Below are positions 44,496 through 52,210 of a stretch of 64,000 nucleotides of DNA, in pieces. The stretch's first letter is position 1, and each line of letters begins with the position of its first letter. The notes under the pieces are model-generated. The model searched no databases and was not told the DNA's origin. It saw only the letters and a list, made by a program, of their open reading frames with translations. The position numbers were made by a program, and so were the translations under genes. Origin of the DNA: Saccharomonospora azurea NA-128 (GTDB lineage Bacteria > Actinomycetota > Actinomycetes > Mycobacteriales > Pseudonocardiaceae); assembly GCF_000231055.2 (NCBI RefSeq), contig NZ_CM001466.1, forward strand, positions 367,811 through 431,810, written 5' to 3'.

Positions 44496-44630
44496 CGGAT
44501 CGAGGCCGGTCTTCGGACTTCCCAGATCAGCGCCTGGGTCACCGCAGCGGGCCCTGTGCCGGATTCTCACCGGCTTCCCAGATTCTCCCCGTGGCATGAG
44601 CCGTGGGGCACCTCGAACCGTGTGATCACC
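44496..44630 (-). promoter_or_regulatory. Cobalamin riboswitch (chlID-cobO-cobBC-cobA-cobD operon)
   Basis: Minus-strand reading gives the classical blocks in order: a GTGCCCCACGGCTC / GCCACGGGGAGAATC paired region, GGGAAGCCGGTGAGAATCC, GGCACAGGGCCCGCTGCGG with TGA, then GGGAAGTCCGAAGACCGGCC. It lies in the 5' leader of chlID and should repress the five-gene operon when coenzyme B12 is abundant. The rest of the 364-base gap between chlID and the CBS gene (44631-44807) shows no gene. Confidence 0.95.
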
Positions 44631-44807
44631 ATAGCCGCACCGGATCGTGCTGTGGGAGCGTGATCCTGTGAATGAACGCACAGTCGGCGCGTCGTTCCGG
44701 GGAACAGCTCTGCCGCGCGACGCCGACCAGTCAGGCGGGGCGGCGGGTGCGACCATGACCCTCAGGTGTGGCGAAACATGACACGCCTGGTTGCCGGCGC
44801 CGCACTG

Positions 44808-45383
44808 TCAGCCCTCGACCCGCACGTCCATCACGCCGGGAACCGTGTGGACGAGGCTGATCACCACGTCGCGTTCCGGGCTGTCGACGAACTCGCCGCG
44901 CACGACGGCGACCCGGTCCTTGACCTCGGCCGTCCAGCGTCGGTCCGGTGCGCTGTAGGCGTCGAGGACGGCCTGCACATGGGAGGCGACGACGTCGTCG
45001 GGGCGCACGAGCGGCCGGAGCACGTCGCGACGGCTCACGATCCCGACGAGCACTCCGTTGTCGACGACCGGCAGGCTGCGCACGCGGTCGGTCAGCATCC
45101 TCTGTGCGATGTCGTTGACGTCGGTGTGCGGCGATACGACCTCCACGGGCCGGTTCATCACGTCACCGACCGTGCGTGACGGCGGCACCGACGGGGCATG
45201 CCGAACTTCCTCCGCTGCGCGGATCGCGTCGACTTCGGTGATCATTCCGATGACGCGGCGCTCCTCGTCGACCACGGGAAGACCGGCGAACCCGCCTTCG
45301 GTCAGTTTCACCACCGCGTCCATCAACGGCGAGTCGGCTGTCGTCGTCACGACGGGCCTCGTCATGATGTCGGACGCTTCCAT
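44808..45383 (-). CDS. CBS-domain pair with C-terminal BON domain
   Basis: A 191-residue soluble protein. Two CBS motifs occupy about 1-130 (MTRPVVTTTADSPLMDAVV, GLPVVDEERRVIGMITE; MNRPVEVVSPHTDVNDIAQ, SLPVVDNGVLVGIVSRRDV), and a BON domain about 135-191 (RVAVVRGEFVDSPERDVVIS, VHTVPGVMDVRVEG). CBS pairs bind adenyl nucleotides; BON may bind membranes or ligands. Single-gene proteins of this type belong to universal-stress or hypoxia responses in actinobacteria. A DosR-like box upstream supports that view. Confidence 0.9.
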   Translation of the reverse strand: MEASDIMTRPVVTTTADSPLMDAVVKLTEGGFAGLPVVDEERRVIGMITEVDAIRAAEEVRHAPSVPPSRTVGDVMNRPVEVVSPHTDVNDIAQRMLTDRVRSLPVVDNGVLVGIVSRRDVLRPLVRPDDVVASHVQAVLDAYSAPDRRWTAEVKDRVAVVRGEFVDSPERDVVISLVHTVPGVMDVRVEG

Positions 45384-45442
45384 GCGGTCACCCCCTCACT
45401 CCTGCGACACCCATGGAGTTGCCCGTTGTGGCGGGGTCGGGT

Positions 45443-45461
45443 CAGGGGCTTAGGTCCCGAT
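45443..45461 (-). promoter_or_regulatory. DosR/DevR-like box upstream of the CBS-BON gene
   Basis: The minus strand reads ATCGGGACCTAAGCCCCTG, close to the DosR consensus core GGGACTTTNGTCCC with symmetric GGG and CCC arms. It ends 60 bases before the CBS-BON start, a usual activator distance. Related CBS proteins in mycobacteria are strongly DosR-induced. No dosR/dosS gene is in the window. Confidence 0.45.
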
Positions 45462-45549
45462 GCCGGGCGCACGCGCGTCGGTGTGATCTTTCTCGTGTCC
45501 CGCCCCGATGCTTGGACCTCCTACTCGCGACGGGTCCCGGGTTCCCCGG

Positions 45550-46509
45550 TCACCGAGCCGATCGGCACGCCCCTGAGGAGCCGGTGCGCGCGCGGTCGGC
45601 CAGGAACTCGTCGATCTCGGTGGCGCTCGGCGCAGTGGCCGGCCCGTGGCGCAGAACCGACAGCGCGGCCGCCGCGTTGGCCCGCGTCGCGGCCGTGGCG
45701 AGGTCGATGCCGTCGAGCAGTCCCGCGGCGAGCACTCCGCAGTGCGTGTCACCGGCGCCGTTGGTGTCGACCGGGGTGACGGGGAAACCGGGAACGCGCC
45801 GCACCTCGCCGTCGTGTGCGAGCACACAGCCGTCCGGCCCGTCGCGCACGATGACCGCCGCGTCGCGGGCGACCCGGTCGGCCAACGCGCGGGCCGCCGA
45901 CCCGGGATCGGCGACGCCGGTCAGCACCTCGGCCTCCCTCGCGTTGCAGCTCAGCACGTCCACTCCGGACAGCACCCGGTCCAGCACGTCCGACGGGACG
46001 TCGCCCACCAGCGGCCCCGGGTCGAACAGCACCGAGGACACAGAGAGGCCGGGAAGCCACCCCAGCAGCGCCGTCCGGTTCGAGCCGTGCAGGAGGCTGT
46101 AACCGCTGAGGTAGACGACGTCCTCGGTGCCGACCTCGACCGTCGCCAACGACTCGGGCGGCAGGCCCGCCTCCGCGCCGGTGCCGGTGACGAAGGTGCG
46201 CTCGCCGCTGTCGTCCACGAGCACCACGCACACACCCGTGTCCCGGCCCTCGATGGGCGGTTGGGCCACGGCGATGCCCTCGTCGCGCAACGCGGCGCGG
46301 GTCTGGTCGCCGAACCTGCCGTCGCCGTGCGCTCCTGCGTAGAGCACCCGGGCTCCGGACCGCGCGGCGGCGGCCATCACGTTGAAGCCGCCGCCGGGCA
46401 GCAGCACCGTGTTCGAGGCGAGCACGTCACCGCCCGCCTCGGGCACGGCGGCCACGCGCATGACCAGGTCCAGGACGACCTGGCCCGTGTGCACGAGCCG
46501 TCCCGTCAT
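45550..46509 (-). CDS. PfkB-family carbohydrate/nucleoside kinase (YegV-like)
   Basis: A 319-residue ribokinase-family kinase. GGGFNVMAAAARSGARVLYAG is the first PfkB signature region, and DTNGAGDTHCGVLAAGLLDG (about 255-274) the second, with the catalytic Asp of GAGD. It phosphorylates a sugar or nucleoside, identity unknown. The ATG overlaps the permease stop (ATGA); it is the last gene of a GntR / ADP-ribosylglycohydrolase / permease / kinase operon, a set also seen in E. coli yegTUVW. Confidence 0.87.
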   Translation of the reverse strand: MTGRLVHTGQVVLDLVMRVAAVPEAGGDVLASNTVLLPGGGFNVMAAAARSGARVLYAGAHGDGRFGDQTRAALRDEGIAVAQPPIEGRDTGVCVVLVDDSGERTFVTGTGAEAGLPPESLATVEVGTEDVVYLSGYSLLHGSNRTALLGWLPGLSVSSVLFDPGPLVGDVPSDVLDRVLSGVDVLSCNAREAEVLTGVADPGSAARALADRVARDAAVIVRDGPDGCVLAHDGEVRRVPGFPVTPVDTNGAGDTHCGVLAAGLLDGIDLATAATRANAAAALSVLRHGPATAPSATEIDEFLADRARTGSSGACRSAR

Positions 46510-47972
46510 CGTTCGTCGCCCTCCACCACGCGGGCGCCGCCCAGCAGTGCGTACACGCCGGCGGCCACGACGAACGTGATCACCCAGCCCATGCCGTTCT
46601 GCCCGAACCACGTGTCGACCAAGAACCCGCGGAACCAGACGTCGTCACCGGAGCCTGCCGTGACGAACTGGTAGCCCGCCACGATCGCGATCGCCCAGGC
46701 GCCGAACGCCCGGGGCTCCACGCCGCCGCGGTACCAGTAACGGCTGGAGCGCGTCACGTCCATCACGCCCTCGGGGTCGTAGCGCCGACGGCGGATCATG
46801 TCGACGAGGAACACGCCGACCCATGCCGTGATCGGGATGGCGAGCAGGCTGATGAACGTGATGAACGGCGTGTAGAAGCTGTCCGCGATCAACATGAAGT
46901 AGATCGCGCCGACGAACGTCACCGCCACGTCGAGGATCACGGCGTAGACGCGCTTGGTGCGGATGCCCAGCGTCAACGTGGTGAGCCCCGCCGAGTACAC
47001 CGAGAGGTGGTTCGACAGCAGCAGTCCGCCGAAGGCCGCGACGAGGTACGGGACCGCCATCCAGGCGGGCAGCATGTCGCGGATGGCGGCGACCGGGTCG
47101 CCCGCCTCGGCGAGCGTCGGGTCACCGGCGGAGAGCAGGCTGCCGAGCGAGATGAGCAGGACCAGCGGGATCCCCGCGCCCGCGGCCGCCGACGCGACGA
47201 GCGAACCCGCCCGCACGGTCGGGGACTGGTAGCGCGACATGTCCGCCGAGGCGTTGGCCCAGCCGATACCGGTGCCGGCGGCGATTGTGCCGACACCGGC
47301 GATCATCGCGCCGAGCGACGCGGGGGAGGCCGCGCCGACCGCCTGCCAGTCCACCGTCGTCACGAGGCTCACCGCAACCACGATGTTCAACGCGCCGAAG
47401 ACCCACGTGGCCCAGCGCTGCACGGCCACCAGCACACGGTGGCCGAGGCCGGACACGATCACGGTGAGCAGGACGAACACGGCGATGCAGAGCAGAGTCA
47501 GCAACGGCACGTCCTTCGCGTTCGTGCCCGTGCCGAACACGATCGCGAACAGCGACAGCAGCGCGAATGCCGCGGTGGTGGTGTTGACGGTCTCCCACCC
47601 GAGGCGCGAGATCAGCGACACCAGGGTGGGGCCCGCGTTGCCCCGGACCCCGAACACCGCGCGCGACAGCGTCAGACCCGGCGCGCCGCCACGGCGCCCC
47701 GCGATGGACACTACGCCGACGATCGCGAACGAGCCCACCGCGCCGAGGACGGCCACGATGACGGCCTGCCAGAACGCCAGGCCCTGGATGGCCACGAGCG
47801 TCGCGCCGAGAGGCAGGCCCAGGATCGAGATGTTCGCCGCGAACCAGACCCAGAACAACTGCATCGGGTGGCCGTGGCGTTCGGACTCGGGGACCGGTTC
47901 GATCCCGCGGGTCTCCAGCGCTCCCTCGGTGGACGGGGCCACAGTGCCGCCGTCCGCCGTCGTGTTGGTCAT
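46506..47972 (-). CDS. NCS1-family permease (cytosine permease/CodB-like)
   Basis: A 488-residue, twelve-helix transporter. HPMQLFWVWFAANISILGLPL in helix 1, GRRGGAPGLTLSRAVFGVRGN, and GWANASADMSRYQSP in helix 6-7 follow the CodB/NCS1 pattern for nucleobase or hydantoin-type substrates. The ATG at 47972 was chosen because it overlaps the preceding stop (ATGA) and has GGAGACG upstream. In the yeg-like operon it takes the place of the MFS nucleoside permease YegT, so its cargo is probably a nucleobase or nucleoside that the kinase and glycohydrolase process. Confidence 0.88.
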   Translation of the reverse strand: MTNTTADGGTVAPSTEGALETRGIEPVPESERHGHPMQLFWVWFAANISILGLPLGATLVAIQGLAFWQAVIVAVLGAVGSFAIVGVVSIAGRRGGAPGLTLSRAVFGVRGNAGPTLVSLISRLGWETVNTTTAAFALLSLFAIVFGTGTNAKDVPLLTLLCIAVFVLLTVIVSGLGHRVLVAVQRWATWVFGALNIVVAVSLVTTVDWQAVGAASPASLGAMIAGVGTIAAGTGIGWANASADMSRYQSPTVRAGSLVASAAAGAGIPLVLLISLGSLLSAGDPTLAEAGDPVAAIRDMLPAWMAVPYLVAAFGGLLLSNHLSVYSAGLTTLTLGIRTKRVYAVILDVAVTFVGAIYFMLIADSFYTPFITFISLLAIPITAWVGVFLVDMIRRRRYDPEGVMDVTRSSRYWYRGGVEPRAFGAWAIAIVAGYQFVTAGSGDDVWFRGFLVDTWFGQNGMGWVITFVVAAGVYALLGGARVVEGDER

Positions 47973-48994
47973 GGACGTCTCCTCCATTGGAACGTGCCCG
48001 GCCGCGTGCTGCGGAGCTGGAGCAGCCCGTCGGCGACAGGGTCGAGATCGAGCCCGTTGACCTCCCGCACCGTGGTGGTGAGGTCAACGGGAAGCCCGGA
48101 AAGCCCGTGCTGGGCGCCGAGTACGGCACCGCAGATGGCGGCCACGGTGTCCGTGTCGCCACCGAGTTCGGCCGCGAGGGTGAGCGCCTGCACGGGTCGG
48201 TCGCCGAGTGCCTCGGCCAGAGCGAAGGCGGCGACGACGGATTCCTGCGACGCGACGGACGTGCCGATCACGTCGCACACCGCGTCGGCGAGGGTGTCGG
48301 GGTCCATGCCGCGCACCCAGCGGCGGGCCCAGCGAATACGCGCCGCGATGTCGCCACCGGCACTCCAGTGCCCGCGACGGGCTCCCGCCGCGGCGGCGTC
48401 CTCGGCATGGTCGAGTGCGGTCGAGGCGTCGGCGCCCTCCAGACCGGCAGACACCGCGGCGGCGACCGCTGCGGCCGCCGCGATGCCGAGGCTCGTGTTG
48501 TGCGTCAGTTTGCTCGCGTCGACGACGGCGTCGAGCAATCCGTCGAGATCGGGCGGCGTGGCGATGGCTACAGGCGTGATCCGCATGGCCGCACCGTTGG
48601 TGGTGCCCGTCCGGCCGGCCTCCTCGGGGTCCACGCCGGATTCCAGAAGTTCGAGTGCCCGCTTCGTGGAGGGCCCCAGCAGGTCGGCCAGTTCCCGACG
48701 GATCATGTCGGCCTCCCAGTCCAGCAACGCCCGGGCGAAGGCCTTCGGATCGATGCGCCCGCCGCCGTCGATGAGCAGCTCGGCGACGAGCAGCGCCTGC
48801 TCGGTGTCGTCGGTGACGGTGCCCGCCGGAAGGCCGGGGGAGATGGGCTGCGCCGACACGGCGTCGACCAGCGAACGGACCGGACCGTAGTGACGCCGGA
48901 TCGCCTCGCGGGACATGGATTGCGTGGGCATGCCCAACGCGTCCCCCAGAGCCAGGCCGGTCAGCGCACCGAGAGCACGGTCGCGAATCTGCAT
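47969..48994 (-). CDS. ADP-ribosylglycohydrolase-family protein (YegU-like)
   Basis: A 341-residue DraG/ARH-fold hydrolase with the di-magnesium motifs GLALGDALGMP (N-terminus), TVTDDTEQALLVAELL and GGDTDTVAAICGAVLG near the C-terminus. Members cleave N- or O-glycosidic bonds of ADP-ribose adducts, ADP-ribose-like molecules or nucleosides. An alternative in-frame ATG at 49069 overlaps the GntR gene stop (ATGA) and would add 25 polar residues; 48994 matches family N-termini. Its operon partners argue for small-molecule N-glycoside cleavage rather than protein de-ADP-ribosylation (inference). Confidence 0.87.
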   Translation of the reverse strand: MQIRDRALGALTGLALGDALGMPTQSMSREAIRRHYGPVRSLVDAVSAQPISPGLPAGTVTDDTEQALLVAELLIDGGGRIDPKAFARALLDWEADMIRRELADLLGPSTKRALELLESGVDPEEAGRTGTTNGAAMRITPVAIATPPDLDGLLDAVVDASKLTHNTSLGIAAAAAVAAAVSAGLEGADASTALDHAEDAAAAGARRGHWSAGGDIAARIRWARRWVRGMDPDTLADAVCDVIGTSVASQESVVAAFALAEALGDRPVQALTLAAELGGDTDTVAAICGAVLGAQHGLSGLPVDLTTTVREVNGLDLDPVADGLLQLRSTRPGTFQWRRRP

Positions 48995-49065
48995 GTGACG
49001 GAATTCCTCTTCACGGTCGGCAGCACTGTGTCGGTGGAGCGCTCGCCCGCTGCGGTCGTCAGCGC

Positions 49066-49761
49066 TCATGACGACCGTCCGAACGCGAGCCGGAACTGGA
49101 ACCGCGCCGGGTCGAGCAGGCTGACGACGTGCTCGACGAGGCGCCCCTGTGCGTCGGTGCTCGTGCGCACCGCGCGCAGGAACAGCTCGCCCTCCTGCCG
49201 CTCCAGCAGCTCCGCCGTGTGAGCGGTGAGCGGCTCGGTGCCGATCCACTGCTCGCCCCGGTACGCGCGCAGGCCGGCCGCGTCGAGTGTGGCGGTCAGC
49301 GAGTCGTCGACGAGCCCGTCCTCCGGCAGACTCGCCAGCTCGCCGGTGGCCGGCACCAGCGCGACCTCGTAGGACACGGGGCCCGCCGTGCGGTCGCGGC
49401 GCAGGCGGCGAACCGCGACGAACTCGTCGACGGCGTAACGGCGGGTGAGTTCGTCGTCGGTGGTGCGCTCGATCCCGAGTAACTCCGTGCTGATGTCGAA
49501 ACCGGAGCGGGCCAGCGCGGTGGCCCAGCCGACGGTCTGGTCGAGGGTGATCCCGTCGAAGGTGACGAACGACCCGACTCCGCTCTGCGTGGCGATCAGG
49601 TCCTGACGCTGGAGTTCGGACAGGGCGCTGCGAACCGTTCCGCGGCTGACCTGGTAGCGCTCCGCGAGCTCGTTCTCCCCGGGGAGCTGGTCGCCGTAGG
49701 AGAGTGCGCCCGAACGGATCTGTCCCGAGAGATCGGCGACGAGCCGATCCCGCTTGCTCAT
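49066..49761 (-). CDS. GntR-family regulator, HutC/UTRA type (YegW-like)
   Basis: A 231-residue repressor-type regulator. The N-terminal winged helix (DRLVADLSGQIRSGALSYGD, then LPGENELAERYQVSRGTVRS) is followed by a UTRA effector domain ending in VVSLLDPARFQFRLAFG. The ATG at 49761 is preferred because an upstream ATG at 49785 lies within a repeated TGTACA element that looks like its own operator. It is the first gene of the operon it presumably controls; the effector should be the imported nucleoside-like compound or its phosphate. Confidence 0.87.
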   Translation of the reverse strand: MSKRDRLVADLSGQIRSGALSYGDQLPGENELAERYQVSRGTVRSALSELQRQDLIATQSGVGSFVTFDGITLDQTVGWATALARSGFDISTELLGIERTTDDELTRRYAVDEFVAVRRLRRDRTAGPVSYEVALVPATGELASLPEDGLVDDSLTATLDAAGLRAYRGEQWIGTEPLTAHTAELLERQEGELFLRAVRTSTDAQGRLVEHVVSLLDPARFQFRLAFGRSS

Positions 49762-49778
49762 TCGAACCTGACCGGTCC

Positions 49779-49794
49779 TGTACATACCTGTACA
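49779..49794. promoter_or_regulatory. Candidate GntR operator (paired TGTACA)
   Basis: Two self-palindromic TGTACA elements separated by TACC lie 18 bases before the chosen GntR start. This fits an autorepression site for a HutC-type regulator covering the promoter or early transcript of the whole operon. Confidence 0.5.
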
Positions 49795-49974
49795 TTATCA
49801 GGGGCCAGAAGGCGGCTTCGCCCGAGCGGGCGATCCTCGGGCGAGGCTTTCCCGGCGTACGCGGGGCACACGCTGATCGGCCGGTGGTTTCTCCGCTGCG
49901 GCCGGTCCGCGGGGCTTCTAATCTGCGGGTGAATCAGCGTCTCGACAGGTCTCGACAGTGAGCGAGGTTTCGCG

Positions 49975-50562
49975 ATGACCACCCTTCCCGTCGGCTACAC
50001 CTACAACGACAGCAGCCTCGAGTCGTCCCCCGTCAGCATGCCGATCCTGGGCGAGCTCCTGCAGGACGTCATGTGGAACGAGGACGACTCCCGGGCGTTG
50101 CGCCGGGCCGGTGAGATCCTGACGCCGCAGACGTCGGAGATCCTCGACGCCTGGTACGACTTCATCGGGTCCACGCCCCATCTCGTCTCCACTTTCCGGG
50201 GACCGGACGGCAAGCCCGACCAGGCCTACCTCGACAAGGTGCGCGGGCGGTTCGAACGGTGGATCGTCGACCTCTGCACCCGGGACTTCGACGCGCAGTG
50301 GCTCGCCTACCAGGAGGAGATCGGGAAGCGGCACACCCCGGACAAGAAGAACCGGACCGACGGAGTCGACTCCCCGTCCACGTACGTGCCGATGAGCCAC
50401 CTGATCGCGCTGATCGTTCCCGTCACGGTGACGGTGCGGGAGTTCCTCGAACTGGGAGCGTCCGAGGACGACAACGTGGACGCCATGCAACAGGCGTGGT
50501 TCAAGGCGGTCACCCTGTCCGTGGCGCTGTGGACCCGCCCGTACGCCCCAGACCTCTGGTGA
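49975..50562 (+). CDS. Protoglobin
   Basis: A 195-residue single-domain protoglobin, a heme protein binding O2, CO or NO. YTYNDSSLESSPV at the N-terminus, WYDFIGSTPHLVSTF and YQEEIGKRHTPDKKN are family motifs; the proximal heme ligand is His120, and the C-terminal segment LIALIVPVTVTVREFLELG forms helix G. There is no attached signalling domain, so it is a free sensor, scavenger or catalyst. It stands alone, with a 21-bp repeat array beginning 22 bases after its stop; the 190 bases upstream hold no other gene. Confidence 0.92.
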   Translation: MTTLPVGYTYNDSSLESSPVSMPILGELLQDVMWNEDDSRALRRAGEILTPQTSEILDAWYDFIGSTPHLVSTFRGPDGKPDQAYLDKVRGRFERWIVDLCTRDFDAQWLAYQEEIGKRHTPDKKNRTDGVDSPSTYVPMSHLIALIVPVTVTVREFLELGASEDDNVDAMQQAWFKAVTLSVALWTRPYAPDLW

Positions 50563-50583
50563 TGCCCGACTGACCGACACGCC

Positions 50584-50725
50584 GTGTCCGCGAGCTGTGC
50601 ACGCGTGTCCGCGAGTTGCGACACCGTGTCCGCCGTCTGTGCACGGATGTTCGCGCCTCCCGTACGCCCGGGTCTGACATAGCACCGTGTCCGCGGGCTG
50701 CGTACGCGTGTTCGCGTCGCACGCC
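50584..50725 (+). repeat. Degenerate 21-bp repeat units, plus orientation
   Basis: Seven head-to-tail units of about 21 bases, starting at 50584, 50605, 50626, 50647, 50668, 50687 and 50708. The consensus is GTGTCCGC, then seven variable bases, then GCACGC. The fifth (19 bases) and seventh (18 bases) are decayed. The array begins just after the protoglobin gene and meets an array of the same unit in reverse orientation at 50725/50726. Confidence 0.85.
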
Positions 50726-50909
50726 GCGGACACGCGTGCGGGAGGTGCGGACACGCGTGCGGGAGGTGCGGACACGCGTGCGGGAGGTGCGGACACGCGT
50801 GCGGGAGGTGCGGACACGCGTGCGGGAGGTGCGGACACGCGTGCGGGAGGTGCGGACACGCGTGCGGGAGGTGCGGACACGCGTGCGGGAGGTGCGGACA
50901 CGGCGATCG
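50726..50909 (-). repeat. Perfect 21-bp tandem repeat, inverted orientation
   Basis: Eight identical 21-base units start every 21 bases from 50726, followed by a partial ninth at 50894. On the minus strand each reads GTGTCCGC, then ACCTCCC, then GCACGC, the same frame as the degenerate plus-strand units. The identical copies point to recent expansion by slippage or unequal crossing-over. The fourth degenerate unit already carries a CCTCCC centre and may be the source. The array ends 15 bases before the MFS start codon, so copy number may affect that gene's expression. Confidence 0.92.
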
Positions 50910-50923
50910 ATAGGGTGGCGGGC

Positions 50924-52123
50924 ATGACTGCCGGCCTGCTGCGTTCGCCCACTTCGGCCGACCGGCGAGCTCGTGTGGCCGTCGCCGTGCTCTTCTTCAC
51001 CAACGGAGCCCTCTTCGCCAACCTGTTGCCGCGCTTCCCGCAGATCAAGGCGGATCTCGGGATCGGGAACGCGGCGTACGGGCTGGCCGTGGCCGCGTTC
51101 CCGACCGGTGCGATCGCCGCGGGCCTCATGGCCGGTGTGCTGATCCGCACGTGGAACTCGGCGCGGGTGGCCGTCGCCGGAACCCTGCTGACCGGCGTCG
51201 GCATCCTCGCCGCGAGCGTGGCGAACTCGGTGCTGCTGTTCGCCGCGGGGTTGTTCGTGGCAGGCGCGATGGACGCGATCACCGACGTCGGTCAGAACGC
51301 CCACGGCCTGCGCGTGCAGCGTCGCTACGGGCGGTCGATCATCAACTCGTTCCACGCTGTCTGGTCCATCGGGGCCGTCACCGGTGGAGCGATGGCGGCG
51401 GGGGCGATCGCCCTCGACGTGCCGCGAGGGCCGCACCTGTTGGTCGCGGTGGTGCTGTTCTCGATCGTCGCCTGCGTGGCGCTGCGCTTCTGCCTGCCCA
51501 GCCCCGACACGGACGCCGCTGCAGGCCACGACGTCGGCGACCCGGAACGGACGGCGCCTGCGCGAGGCCTGCGCACCACCTGGGTGCTCGCCGCGCTGGT
51601 GGTCATCGCCACGGCCGGCACGCTCGTCGAGGACGCGGGCAACTCGTGGGCGGCGCTGTATCTGGCGGAGTCGTTGCACGCCTCGGCGGCCCTGGCGGCC
51701 TCCGGCTACATCGCGCTCGTCGGGGCCCAGTTCGTCGGCCGCCTCCTCGGCGATCGGCTCGTGAACCGCTTCGGGCAACGCGCGGTGGCCCGCGCCGGTG
51801 GGTTGATCGCCGCGGTCGGGATGGGGACGGCGTTGGCGTTTCCCACGGTGCCCGGCACGATCGCGGGTTTCGCGGCCGCCGGACTGGGTGTGGCCACGCT
51901 GGTCCCGGCGGCCATGCACGAAGCGGACGAGCTGCCTGGGCTCAAGGCGGGCTCCGGGTTGACCATCGTCTCGTGGCTCATGCGCGTGGGATTTCTGGCC
52001 TCTCCGCCGATCGTGGGGCTCGTGGCCGACGCGACGAGCCTGCGGGTGGGCCTGCTGGTGGTGCCTGTCGCCGGATTCCTCGTCATCGTGCTCGCCGGTG
52101 TGCTCAAGGGGCGACGCTGGTGA
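50924..52123 (+). CDS. Major facilitator superfamily transporter
   Basis: A 399-residue, twelve-helix transporter. RARVAVAVLFFTNGALFANLL is helix 1 and DAITDVGQNAHGLRVQRRYG, SFHAVWSIGAVTGG and LLGDRLVNRFGQRAVARAGG are MFS features of the FucP/YbjJ-like branch. Substrate unknown. The start was placed at the ATG at 50924; the frame is open through the repeat array upstream, where it would encode repeated Ala-Asp-Thr-Arg-Ala-Gly-Gly, but this is repeat DNA rather than protein. The ribosome site is weak. Confidence 0.85.
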   Translation: MTAGLLRSPTSADRRARVAVAVLFFTNGALFANLLPRFPQIKADLGIGNAAYGLAVAAFPTGAIAAGLMAGVLIRTWNSARVAVAGTLLTGVGILAASVANSVLLFAAGLFVAGAMDAITDVGQNAHGLRVQRRYGRSIINSFHAVWSIGAVTGGAMAAGAIALDVPRGPHLLVAVVLFSIVACVALRFCLPSPDTDAAAGHDVGDPERTAPARGLRTTWVLAALVVIATAGTLVEDAGNSWAALYLAESLHASAALAASGYIALVGAQFVGRLLGDRLVNRFGQRAVARAGGLIAAVGMGTALAFPTVPGTIAGFAAAGLGVATLVPAAMHEADELPGLKAGSGLTIVSWLMRVGFLASPPIVGLVADATSLRVGLLVVPVAGFLVIVLAGVLKGRRW

Positions 52124-52210
52124 CCGGCTGATGGGGTTCGGTGGTGGGTGCGGCCGAGCGACACGCACCCACCGCCGAAGTCGTCGCGCGGCACACCGGC
52201 CGCGACAGGG

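Noticed and set aside
44444-44542. N-terminal extension of ChlID starting at 44542
   Set aside because: These bases form the 3' part of the cobalamin riboswitch and its hairpin; the ribosome site and family N-terminus support 44443.
50726-50909. Repeat array as a CRISPR array
   Set aside because: Units are contiguous 21-mers without unique spacers, and no cas gene is near.
50687-50923. MFS protein extended upstream through the repeat (repeated Ala-Asp-Thr-Arg-Ala-Gly-Gly)
   Set aside because: The open frame results from a repeat length divisible by three; the normal MFS N-terminus starts at 50924.
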